A DNA stretch of 64,000 bases from CALZBJ01 sp945619025. GTDB lineage: Bacteria > Pseudomonadota > Gammaproteobacteria > Cardiobacteriales > Wohlfahrtiimonadaceae. A program made the position numbers and the translations under genes. Positions within the stretch are counted from its first letter, which is position 1, and every line of letters begins with the position of its first letter. Of this stretch, positions 9,321-17,183 are shown piece after piece. The stretch is from NCBI GenBank assembly GCA_945619025.1, contig CALZBJ010000010.1, positions 3,051 through 67,050 on the forward strand, in the 5' to 3' direction. Below the pieces are notes generated by a model. The model was given only the letters and a program-made list of their open reading frames with translations. It did not search any database and was not told the DNA's origin.

Positions 9321-10289
9321 TTACGCAATGAGCTCGTCGTAGATATCCTCTTCATCACGCAGAATCACTTTGAGTCGTTTAAGGGCGTTGATCTGGATCT
9401 TACGGACTTTGTCCCGCGAGATTCCAAGCGCTTCGGCGGTTTGATCGAGCGTGTGCTTATCATAGCCGTGAATACCAAAACGCATCTCAATGACGCTACG
9501 CGCGATATCTTCAAGCTGCGAGAGCCCTTCAGAGAGTGCTCCGTATAAATTCACCTCAGCCATTTGATTGAGCGACTGTTCAACGCTTCGATCCGATTCC
9601 AAAAAGTCGTGAAACGAACCGCTATCATCGGTAATTTCCGCATCCAAAGAAAGCGTAGATTCATTGACTTTCATCAGGTTAACTACATCTTCTTCCGATT
9701 TATTGAGCGCTTCAGCCACCTCTTCAAGGGTTGCCTCACGATTGAGTTTTGCGCTTAGTTCATGTTTAGTTTTAAGTTGAGAGTTGATCTCTTTATTAAT
9801 ATGAATCGGCAGACGAATGGTACGGCCAGTATTCATAATCGCACGCTCAATGTAGTGACGAATCCACCACACGGCGTAGGTCGAAAAGCGATACCCTTTT
9901 TCAGGTTCAAATTTTCCGATCGCATGGATTAACCCAAAATTCCCCTCTGAAATCAGATCAAGGAAATCAAGACCGCGTCCTTCATAGTTACGCGCCACGT
10001 TAATCACCAAGCGAAGATTGCTCTCAATCATTGTGTCGATCGCAACTTGTTCCCCTTTTTTCGCGCGAATGGTCATCTCCAACTCCTCTTCAGGGGTTAG
10101 AAGATCGTATTCGCCAATCTCCGCAAAATAAGTCGATAAGATATTTTCTCGATTCTCGTAAGGGTTTTTAGTTGTCGATAAAATTTCTTCAAACTCATTC
10201 TCCTCAGAGAGGATCTTTTCTTCCGAAACGTCCCCTTTAAGGCTAATTTTACGAACATTAACACTGTGATTTGAGTATGATTTTTTCAT
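9321..10289 (-). CDS. rpoS: RpoS-like alternative sigma factor
   Basis: A 322-residue group 2 sigma factor. The ATG at 10289 has AAGGA 7 nt upstream; an upstream in-frame ATG at 10328 lacks one. Conserved region 2 reads IESNLRLVINVARNY and STYAVWWIRHYIERAIMN, with GRTIRLPIHINKEIN after it. The ERAIMN..RTIRLPIHI block and the lysine after IHI match RpoS rather than RpoD. Region 1.2 is present (YFAEIGEYDLL) and region 1.1 is missing, as in RpoS. Region 4.2 (GISRDKVRKIQINALKRLK) deviates from the usual TRERVRQI, so -35 recognition may be altered. The known role of RpoS is stationary-phase and general stress transcription. It is not next to nlpD or mutS as in enterics. Confidence 0.88.
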   Translation of the reverse strand: MKKSYSNHSVNVRKISLKGDVSEEKILSEENEFEEILSTTKNPYENRENILSTYFAEIGEYDLLTPEEELEMTIRAKKGEQVAIDTMIESNLRLVINVARNYEGRGLDFLDLISEGNFGLIHAIGKFEPEKGYRFSTYAVWWIRHYIERAIMNTGRTIRLPIHINKEINSQLKTKHELSAKLNREATLEEVAEALNKSEEDVVNLMKVNESTLSLDAEITDDSGSFHDFLESDRSVEQSLNQMAEVNLYGALSEGLSQLEDIARSVIEMRFGIHGYDKHTLDQTAEALGISRDKVRKIQINALKRLKVILRDEEDIYDELIA

Positions 10290-10506
10290 CGCTTTATCCT
10301 TATAAATCAATAAAGTGTAACCACTCAATCTAATCTGATCGGATTACTCCGCTTCGCTATAAAAACTAAATAATTGATTTATCAGATTAAGTGTTGAGTC
10401 ATACTATAAACGTAAATGACTCACACATTAAATTAAAATTAATTAATAGTTTATTTTAAAACATTTATAAGACTAAAGTAATGTAAATTACAATAAAGTC
10501 AAGTGA

Positions 10507-11676
10507 CTAGAGGTTAAAAATCTCTTTTAAGCTATTGATTGCACGGACTAATCGGACCTTTGGTGCCGCGAAATTTAATCGAACACAACTACCGCTCGCA
10601 CCAAATGGTCGACCATCGCTCAAGGCGACGTTATGTTCGAGCAAAATCTCATAAGCGTTATCTTTCAATTTAGTATCGGAAAAATCAAGCCACATCAAAA
10701 ACGTCGATTCTGGGATCGTATAACGCACCCCCGGCATATTTTTCAGTTCTTCTACTATATAATCGCGATTCGCTTTGAGATATTTGCGCACCTCAACGAG
10801 CCATTCATCACCATAATCAAAAGCAAGCTCCATTCCTTTCATGCCGTAAATATTGGGATTTGGCACCATGCCCTGCATCGCTTTTAGGTACTCATTGCGA
10901 AGTGCTTCATTTTCGATAATGGCAAATCCGCCCGAAAGACCGGCAACGTTAAAGGTTTTACTCGGCGCAAAAAGAGTAATGGTATGCTCGCGCGAGGCAT
11001 CGCTTGTAAGCGCATAAGGATAATGACGCTGCCCCTCTAACGTGAGTTCGGCGTGAATCTCATCGGAGACCACCACAAGATCATTTTTAACGGCCACACG
11101 CTCGATCGCATGACACTCTTCACCGGTAAAGATATGCCCCACCGGATTGTGCGGCTGACACAGCATCAAAAGCTCGGTATTGTCATCAGGCATAATCACC
11201 AGCCCATCGATATCAAGACTGTATTCCATCACCCGATCGTCATTTACCTCGCACGCAAGCGGAAGACGCTTACACTCGATATCGTGATTTTCCGCCATCT
11301 GTAAAAAGGGAGGATAGACCGGCGTCATGGCAATGTAATTTGCAGAAGCATTCCGGCGACGGATCATATTTCCGGCAATATTAAAGCCCACCACAAGGCC
11401 TGGCAATAACACGATCGATTCCGGTTTAATTTGCCAATTGTAGAGCTGTTTCATGCGGTAGGTAATCGCATCGATCACACGATCCGGACGTGCCTTACCG
11501 TAGCCGTAGATCCCATTTTGAGAAATCCGCGTCAATCCCTCAATCACCGCCGGTGGCGCAGTAAAATCCATATCCGCAATCCAAAGAGGCGTCACCTCTT
11601 CCGCGTAACGGGTCCACTTTTCTGAGTTGTTATTACGGCGATTGTGCAGTTCATCAAAATTAAATGGGGTCGTCAT
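10507..11676 (-). CDS. MalY/PatB family PLP-dependent C-S lyase
   Basis: A fold-type I pyridoxal-phosphate enzyme of 389 residues. Enzymes of this family cleave cystathionine or cysteine conjugates to thiol, pyruvate and ammonia; MalY also represses the E. coli mal system. PLP contacts are visible: N177 in QPHNPVG, D205 in VVVSDEIHAEL and the Schiff-base lysine K240 in APSKTFNVAGL. The N-terminal LWIADMDF is the typical MalY/PatB signature. The start at 11676 has AAGGAG 8 nt upstream. It is preceded and followed by non-coding gaps, so it is probably expressed alone. Whether the substrate is cystathionine or another S-conjugate cannot be read from sequence. Confidence 0.9.
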   Translation of the reverse strand: MTTPFNFDELHNRRNNNSEKWTRYAEEVTPLWIADMDFTAPPAVIEGLTRISQNGIYGYGKARPDRVIDAITYRMKQLYNWQIKPESIVLLPGLVVGFNIAGNMIRRRNASANYIAMTPVYPPFLQMAENHDIECKRLPLACEVNDDRVMEYSLDIDGLVIMPDDNTELLMLCQPHNPVGHIFTGEECHAIERVAVKNDLVVVSDEIHAELTLEGQRHYPYALTSDASREHTITLFAPSKTFNVAGLSGGFAIIENEALRNEYLKAMQGMVPNPNIYGMKGMELAFDYGDEWLVEVRKYLKANRDYIVEELKNMPGVRYTIPESTFLMWLDFSDTKLKDNAYEILLEHNVALSDGRPFGASGSCVRLNFAAPKVRLVRAINSLKEIFNL

Positions 11677-11893
11677 TGTCTCTCTCCTTACATGAATACG
11701 TTCGTGCGTTAAAACGCGCATCAAGATTCGTTATGTTCGTCGATATTAATGGGTTCACGCGCTTCGATCAATTAAAATTAATCCATATGAATGGGAACCG
11801 ATCGGGGCGATTCTTATTTAAGTTGAGTGTATCAGCTCAGTGCCACGGGGGTAATATTTTTGTCAAAAAACGTGATAAAAATTGAATGAAAAA

Positions 11894-11927
11894 AGCCCTC
11901 CAACCGCGATAACACAATTGAAGAGCT
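11894..11927 (-). terminator. Intrinsic terminator of pepD
   Basis: A 10-bp stem with G-U pairs (minus strand AGCTCTTCAA with TTGGAGGGCT) is followed by six T. It lies about 20 nt after the pepD stop. Confidence 0.85.
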
Positions 11928-11948
11928 CTGATTTACTTCGGCTACGCC

Positions 11949-13394
11949 TTATTTAAGATTCGCGAGTAAGGCTTTTAACAGCGCATAAAATTTATCAACG
12001 CTCTCAATATTGACCTTTTCATCCGGGCTATGTGCACCGACGATATCTGGGCCAAAGCTCACCATCTGTAGATGCGGATATTGCTCCCCAATCAGACCAG
12101 TTTCAAGCCCCGCGTGAATCACCTGAATTTGCAGCTCGTCATTAAAATTCTCGCGATAAGTCTCTTTTAATACCTGTAGCGGTTTTGAATCTAAATTGGG
12201 TTCCCAAGCAGGATATTCCCCATCAAACTCGATCACCACATCCGCTAGATACGCAAGGCTTTTCGCACGGCGTTTAATCACATCTAAACCATTAGTATTG
12301 AGCGAGCGTGCAAGAAGGCCAACATGCAGACCATTCTCTTTATCAAGCTCAATTACCCCGATATTACAGCTCGTTTCCACCACAGGCAGAAGCGCCGATT
12401 GACGAATCGAGCCGTGGGGAAGAAGCGTTAAAAAGTCGAGCAGCGTCATCGTGATCTCAGTATCGAGGGTATCGCTCATCGCAGTTTCATTCGCTTCAAT
12501 CGTTACGCCCTCATCCACTTTGACAAAACGCTCTTTAAGGCTCACTTTCCACGCCTCAACTGCGGCTAAAAAGGCCTCTTTATGATTAGCAGTAATCGCG
12601 ATCACTGCCGTTGCGTCCCGAGTAATGGCATTACGCAGTTCGCCGCCCTTAAAGGAGACTAAACGAAGCGCGTATTCGTGTGAAAATTCCGTTAAAAACT
12701 CCGCTAAAAGCTGATTCGCGCTCCCGAGCCCTTTATGGATCTCAACGCCTGAGTGTCCGCCTTGCAAGCCAGAGATCGTCACTTCATAGAAAAGCCCTTG
12801 CACATCGCTACGGTAATAATCGGCAAGCTCGCGATTCATCAGGATATCCACCCCGCCCGCACAGCCAACGCAACATTTGCCAAACTTCATGCTATCGAGG
12901 TTTAGGAGATAATCCGCGTCCAATCCTTTCAGTTCAAGATTGCGCACTCCGCCCATGCCCGCTTCTTCGTCAACGGTGATTAGAATCTGCATCGGCCCGT
13001 GAACCGCGCTCTCATCTTCTAAAATCGCCATTCCCGCAGAAACGCCAATTCCATTATCCGCGCCGAGTGTGGTATCGTTTGCACGAATCCAACCATCTTC
13101 TTCAATGAGTTCGATGGGGTCAGTATCAAAATTATGCGCGCTCGTTGGGCGTTTTTGACAGACCATATCCATATGCCCTTGGATTACAATTTTTGGGGCA
13201 TTTTCATAGCCTTTTGTGGCAGGTTTTGTGATAAGCACGTTGCCGATCGCGTCTTCTTCAAACCCAAGTCCGTGGGTCTTTGCATACTCTCGATAATAGG
13301 CGCGAATTGCTGCCTCTTTTTTCGATGCGCGTGGAATATCGTTCATTTTCTTAAAATGATGCCACAACAGATGCGTAGCGGGCTGACCAAACAT
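11949..13394 (-). CDS. pepD: Cytosolic aminoacyl-histidine dipeptidase (peptidase D)
   Basis: An M20-family zinc dipeptidase that hydrolyses Xaa-His and other dipeptides in the cytoplasm. Metal-site motifs are intact: H74 in IQGHMDMV, D113 in TLGADNGIG, E143/E144 in TVDEEAGMGG, and the C-terminal GAHSPDEKVNI histidine. The 481-residue length matches PepD (E. coli 485). The ATG has AAGGAG 6 nt upstream. A promoter-like pair (TTGGTG, 16 bp, TATGAT) sits about 57-84 nt upstream on the minus strand. There is no signal peptide, in keeping with a cytosolic enzyme. Confidence 0.95.
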   Translation of the reverse strand: MFGQPATHLLWHHFKKMNDIPRASKKEAAIRAYYREYAKTHGLGFEEDAIGNVLITKPATKGYENAPKIVIQGHMDMVCQKRPTSAHNFDTDPIELIEEDGWIRANDTTLGADNGIGVSAGMAILEDESAVHGPMQILITVDEEAGMGGVRNLELKGLDADYLLNLDSMKFGKCCVGCAGGVDILMNRELADYYRSDVQGLFYEVTISGLQGGHSGVEIHKGLGSANQLLAEFLTEFSHEYALRLVSFKGGELRNAITRDATAVIAITANHKEAFLAAVEAWKVSLKERFVKVDEGVTIEANETAMSDTLDTEITMTLLDFLTLLPHGSIRQSALLPVVETSCNIGVIELDKENGLHVGLLARSLNTNGLDVIKRRAKSLAYLADVVIEFDGEYPAWEPNLDSKPLQVLKETYRENFNDELQIQVIHAGLETGLIGEQYPHLQMVSFGPDIVGAHSPDEKVNIESVDKFYALLKALLANLK

Positions 13395-13450
13395 ATTGGC
13401 TCCTTTTTCAATGTTGGCTAAAACAGATTTGATTCACATTTTTAACGCAA

Positions 13451-13478
13451 ATCATAATTCCCTTTTACAATACACCAA
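13451..13478 (-). promoter_or_regulatory. Putative pepD promoter
   Basis: On the minus strand TTGGTG and TATGAT are separated by 16 bp, placing a start site roughly 50 nt before the pepD ATG. It is divergent from the modA promoter. Confidence 0.45.
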
Positions 13479-13503
13479 GCGCCCCTAAATTTTTAGCATT
13501 TTT

Positions 13504-13518
13504 TGGGGAAATTCCCCA
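13504..13518. promoter_or_regulatory. Palindrome between pepD and modA
   Basis: TGGGGAA-A-TTCCCCA is a perfect inverted repeat. It lies just upstream of both divergent promoter candidates. It is a possible operator, but it does not resemble the known ModE consensus. Confidence 0.4.
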
Positions 13519-13536
13519 CAACTCGATCGAAAATGC

Positions 13537-13564
13537 TTTACCCTTCTTTGCAATTTGGTAGACT
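13537..13564 (+). promoter_or_regulatory. Putative modA promoter
   Basis: TTTACC and TAGACT are separated by 16 bp, about 50-75 nt upstream of the modA start codon. The match is moderate. Confidence 0.4.
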
Positions 13565-13612
13565 AGAGGCGCATCATTTAATCTATTCATAGATTTTTTA
13601 TAGGAGTCATTT

Positions 13613-14377
13613 ATGTTAAAACTATTTAAACGCGCAACGCTCTTTGTTGCTGCAACCCTCTTAGCATTTGCTCAAGCAGAAGATATTACGATTTTTGCCG
13701 CAGCATCGCTTCAAAACGCCGTTGACGAAGTGAATGAAGTGTTTATCAAGCAGCATCCTGATGTCACTATTTTGCCTGCCTACGACTCATCCTCTAACCT
13801 TGCTCGCCAAATCAATGAAGGCGCGCCAGCACAAATCTTCATCTCAGCGAACCAAAACTGGATGGATTACCTCCAAGACAATAAAAAAATCGACCTTGAG
13901 AGCCGTGCAAACATCGTGAAAAACGAACTTGCGCTTATCACCAATGCCGATAATCCTGCATTCGAAGTGACCTATGAATCAAAAGAATTCTGGAAAGAGC
14001 TGCTTAAAGATACACGCTTAGCTGTCGGTGACCCAGATCACGTACCGGTGGGCATGTACGCAAAAGCGAGCTTTGAAAAATTAGGCGTTTGGGACGTAGT
14101 TGCACCGAAAGTAGCGGCAGCACAAAACGTTCGCGCAGCTCTTTTACTCGTTGAGCGCAATGAAGCAAACGTCGGAATCGTTTATTCATCAGACGCAAGC
14201 ATCAGCGAAAAAGTGCAAACCGTTTCAACCTTCCCTGCAAACCTCCACGATCCTATCGAATATCCCATTGCGATGATCGGTGAGCAAAACAGCGACATGG
14301 TAAAAACCTACTACGCATTCCTCTTAAGTGATGATGCAAAAGCAATCTTCAAAAAATACGGTTTCGCGACTCCCTAG
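13613..14377 (+). CDS. modA: Molybdate ABC transporter, periplasmic binding protein (copy 1)
   Basis: The 254-residue precursor has a signal peptide ending in AFAQA, so the mature protein is periplasmic. Family motifs are DITIFAAASLQNAVDEV at the mature N-terminus, ASSNL-type oxyanion loop (SSSNLARQI), GAPAQIFISAN, and a DHVPVGMYAK segment that contributes to the oxyanion pocket. It delivers molybdate (or tungstate) to ModB/ModC. GGAG precedes the ATG. A second modA copy follows 160 nt downstream, with a hairpin terminator between. That suggests this copy is made in excess over the membrane components, as is usual for binding proteins. Confidence 0.95.
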   Translation: MLKLFKRATLFVAATLLAFAQAEDITIFAAASLQNAVDEVNEVFIKQHPDVTILPAYDSSSNLARQINEGAPAQIFISANQNWMDYLQDNKKIDLESRANIVKNELALITNADNPAFEVTYESKEFWKELLKDTRLAVGDPDHVPVGMYAKASFEKLGVWDVVAPKVAAAQNVRAALLLVERNEANVGIVYSSDASISEKVQTVSTFPANLHDPIEYPIAMIGEQNSDMVKTYYAFLLSDDAKAIFKKYGFATP

Positions 14378-14446
14378 TTCGCCCCGCATTATAAATTGAT
14401 TGTCACATACGCCGATCATAAATCATGCCCGGCGTTATGCACCAAG

Positions 14447-14471
14447 GGGCGCTCGAACAATTCTAGCGCCC
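14447..14471 (+). terminator. Terminator or attenuator between the two modA copies
   Basis: GGGCGCT pairs with AGCGCCC, followed by TTTTCTTTT on the plus strand. It probably uncouples modA copy 1 from the downstream modA2-modB-modC genes. Confidence 0.7.
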
Positions 14472-14536
14472 TTTTCTTTTGCCGAATTTACCGATCGAGA
14501 GAACCGATCGACTCAACTGATAGAGGATATTTCCCG

Positions 14537-15306
14537 ATGCTGACCACTCTTAAACGCACGCTTCTTTTTTGCGCCGCCCTTGTTATCCCCTTCCAAACCG
14601 CACAATCAGAAGAGATCATTCTCTTCTCGGCCGCGACCTTACAAAATGCGATCGATGAGATTAATGTCTCCTTTGAAAATGCCCATCCGGGAACAAAAAT
14701 TGTGGCCTCCTATAATTCCGCCTCAAATCTTTCTCGCCAAATCGTTGAAGGCGCTCCTGCGCACCTTTTTATCTCCGCGAATGAGCGCTGGATGAATTAT
14801 TTGGCTGAAAATAATGAGATCGATCCAGAGAGCCGCCCTATATCGTTAAAAATGAACTCGCGGTGATTACCCATAAAGATAATCCTGATATTGAGATCGA
14901 TTTTAATTCCAAATCATTCTGGGAAAATGCGCTTAAAAATACACGCCTTGCCATTGGCGACCCCGATCACGTTCCGGGCGGTATGTATGTTAAAGAGAGT
15001 TTTACCAATTTAGGCATTTGGGATGTGGTAGAGCGTAAAGTCGCGGCATCGCCCACCATTCGCGCGGCACTGGTGCTTGTTGAGCGTAAAGAATCGGATC
15101 TTGGCATTGTCTATCTCTCCGATGTAGTGATTAGCGATAAAGTGAAAATCCTCGCGAAACTGCCCGAAGGCGTGCACGCACCGATTGATTTCCCCATTGC
15201 GCTTGTAGGTAAAAACCCTTCAGAGATGGCGAAAACCTATTATCATTACCTCCTCAGTGATGAGTCGAAAGAGGTCTTTAAAAAGCACGGTTTTTCGACG
15301 CCTTAA
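14537..15306 (+). pseudogene. modA: Second modA copy, interrupted by a one-base frameshift
   Basis: The ATG at 14537 follows AGAGGA and begins a signal peptide (MLTTLKRTLLFCAALVI). The protein matches copy 1 closely through LFISANERWMNYLAENNEIDPESR. The frame then shifts at the CCC run at 14836-14838 and hits a stop about 9 codons later. Copy 1-like sequence (IVKNELAVIT onward to FKKHGFSTP) continues without another defect in the next frame from about 14840 to 15306. Restoring one base in the C run rebuilds a full-length ModA of about 256 residues. Either this is a recent pseudogene or a homopolymer base-calling error; the intact downstream half argues for an error or a very young mutation. 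The downstream modB starts 55 nt later. Confidence 0.85.
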
Positions 15307-15361
15307 TGGCACTCATCCGTTTTGATACACGTTTTTGACACGTTAAACAAAGAGAGACAGT

Positions 15362-16060
15362 ATGTTTAGTTTAAGTCCGTATGAATGGGAAGTGATCCGG
15401 CTCAGCCTGAAAATTGGCGTTGTGGCCATCATTTTTAGCCTACCGCTTGGCATTGTGACCGCGTGGATTTTAGCGCGCTATAATTTTTATGGAAAATCGC
15501 TCGTCGATGGCATTATTAACCTGCCGCTCGTGCTTCCGCCGGTGGTCATTGGGTATCTTTTATTAGTGACGATGGGGAAAAATGGCTACGTCGGGAAATG
15601 GCTCGATCAGCTCTTTGGTTTTTCCTTTAGTTTTAACTGGAAAGGCGCGGCACTTGCCTCGGCAGTGGTGTCATTCCCGCTTCTGGTTCGTTCGATTCGC
15701 TTAAGTTTTGAATCGATCAATCAAAATCTCGAGTTTGCCGCGCGCTCACTTGGGGCAAGTTTCTTAAAGAGCTTTTTTACCATCACGTTACCCCTCGCGA
15801 TCCCAGGAATTATCTCAGGGGTGGTGCTTGCCTTTGCCCGCTCGCTTGGCGAATTTGGCGCGACCATCACCTTTGTTTCCAACATTCCCGGCGAAACCCG
15901 TACCCTTCCGCTAGCGATGTATACGCTGATTCAAATCCCGAACCGTGAAGCTGATACCATGCGCCTTTGCGTGATTGCGATTATTATTTCACTCGGCGCA
16001 CTCTTAATTTCTGAGTGGCTCAATCGCTCCCACCGCCGCCGTTTAGGAGAAACACGATGA
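15362..16060 (+). CDS. modB: Molybdate ABC transporter permease
   Basis: A 232-residue inner-membrane permease with about five transmembrane segments. The cytoplasmic EAA loop that docks the ATPase is visible as EFAARSLGASFLKSFFTITLPLAIPG-type sequence near residues 125-150, followed by GFARSLGEFGAT-like FARSLGEFGATITF. Its length matches ModB of E. coli (229). The stop overlaps the modC ATG by four bases (ATGA), so the two are translationally coupled. It follows the frameshifted modA copy with a 55-nt gap. Confidence 0.95.
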   Translation: MFSLSPYEWEVIRLSLKIGVVAIIFSLPLGIVTAWILARYNFYGKSLVDGIINLPLVLPPVVIGYLLLVTMGKNGYVGKWLDQLFGFSFSFNWKGAALASAVVSFPLLVRSIRLSFESINQNLEFAARSLGASFLKSFFTITLPLAIPGIISGVVLAFARSLGEFGATITFVSNIPGETRTLPLAMYTLIQIPNREADTMRLCVIAIIISLGALLISEWLNRSHRRRLGETR

Positions 16061-16719
16061 TCGAACTCTCAATCTCACATCCGTTAAAACATTTCGCCTT
16101 TAGTGCCGATCTTCAGTTTGAGGCCAAAGGGGCGATCTCCATCTTCGGGAAATCAGGCTGCGGTAAAACGACGCTGCTTAACTTTATTGCCGGCAAACAA
16201 AAGCCGAAAAAGGGACGCATTATTGTGCGCGAGCATACGCTTCTCGATACCGAAAAACGCATCAATCTGCCACCGCATAAACGCAATATTGGCTATGTAT
16301 TCCAAGAGGCGACGCTCTTTCCCCACTATTCGGTGATGGGAAATCTCAAATATGGCATGAAGCAAAAAGAGATGGGGAAAATTGAAGCGATTGCGGATCT
16401 CCTTGATATCTCGCACCTGTTAAATGAGCGCGTTGCCCATCTCTCCGGCGGAGAAAAACAGCGGATCGCGATTGGCCGTGCCCTGCTCCGTGAACCTCAA
16501 ATTCTCTTGATGGATGAGCCTCTTGCAGCCCTTGATGCGGTGCGTAAAGAGGAGATTTTGCAATATCTTGAACGCATTATCGATTCCACCGGGATTCCGA
16601 TTCTCTATGTGACCCATAATGCCAAAGAAGCCCACCGTCTATCGACACAATTTATCCATGTCGTTGATGGGATTGCGACGCTAAAACCGATCAAAGAGTT
16701 ACCAATTCCAGCGGTTTAA
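16057..16719 (+). CDS. modC: Molybdate ABC transporter ATP-binding protein, short form
   Basis: The ATPase energises molybdate uptake. Walker A is GKSGCGKTT (31-39), the Q-loop VFQEATLFPH (81-90), the signature LSGGE (129-133), Walker B ILLMDEP (149-155) and the switch histidine H187. The start is the ATG that overlaps the modB stop; the reading frame extends upstream to 16015 but that lacks support. At 220 residues the protein ends soon after the nucleotide-binding domain. It therefore lacks the C-terminal molybdate-binding (MOP/TOBE) domain that makes E. coli ModC 352 residues long. Molybdate feedback through that domain would be missing. Confidence 0.93.
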   Translation: MIELSISHPLKHFAFSADLQFEAKGAISIFGKSGCGKTTLLNFIAGKQKPKKGRIIVREHTLLDTEKRINLPPHKRNIGYVFQEATLFPHYSVMGNLKYGMKQKEMGKIEAIADLLDISHLLNERVAHLSGGEKQRIAIGRALLREPQILLMDEPLAALDAVRKEEILQYLERIIDSTGIPILYVTHNAKEAHRLSTQFIHVVDGIATLKPIKELPIPAV

Positions 16720-16745
16720 TGCAATAAATACAAAATCTTCACTAT

Positions 16746-16809
16746 CCTATCAATTCACTGTTTTACTACCCGTTGTATCACATCGGCAGTGTGGCAGTGG
16801 ATTGATGGG
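16746..16809 (+). terminator. Large hairpin after modC
   Basis: A 15-bp stem with two G-U pairs (CCTATCAATTCACTG with CAGTGGATTGATGGG) closes a 34-nt loop and is followed by ATTTTAACG. It is probably the end of the mod operon. The U-run is short, so an RNA-stability or regulatory role is also possible. Confidence 0.6.
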
Positions 16810-16856
16810 ATTTTAACGAAGGACTTCGTCATACCACACATAATCTAAGGAGAACT

Positions 16857-17183
16857 ATGAACCGCCTATTGATGCTATGCAGCATGATCTTTTTCCCGCT
16901 CGCACTATCGGCCCATCCCATCGTCGATAAACTCCACGACAATATGCTGTCGGTCTGCTTAGAAGATCAGTCGGAAGAGCTCTGCCGCTGCGTTGCCGGA
17001 TCGTTTCGCGATATGCTCGACAAAGCCGCGCTCCCCGATGAAGATTACAATACCATTTACGATCTGCAAAATGGCCAAGATGTGAGCGATGAGCGCCTCG
17101 CGTGGTTCGATTCCATTCTCGATTTTGACACCCACGAAGATAACGTCCGCACCTGTTTACAGGAATTTGAAGCGATCTATTAA
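16857..17183 (+). CDS. Small exported cysteine-containing protein, unknown
   Basis: A 108-residue protein with a signal peptide (MNRLLMLCSMIFFPLALSA) and a strong AAGGAG Shine-Dalgarno. The mature part is short, acidic and mostly helical. Four cysteines (VCLED, CRCV and TCLQ) could form disulfides in the periplasm. I do not recognise a family. Codon use is like that of its neighbours. Its stop overlaps the converging anmK stop by a few bases. It follows the mod operon hairpin, so it probably has its own promoter. Confidence 0.75.
   Translation: MNRLLMLCSMIFFPLALSAHPIVDKLHDNMLSVCLEDQSEELCRCVAGSFRDMLDKAALPDEDYNTIYDLQNGQDVSDERLAWFDSILDFDTHEDNVRTCLQEFEAIY

Noticed and set aside
13395..13612. Possible molybdenum-cofactor riboswitch upstream of modA
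   Set aside because: The gap of about 220 nt shows a palindrome and promoter elements but not the Moco RNA architecture; ModA transport genes can be controlled by protein factors instead.
14396..14536. In-frame extension of modA2 upstream of 14537
   Set aside because: The extension lacks a ribosome binding site, covers the attenuator hairpin, and would place the signal peptide internally.
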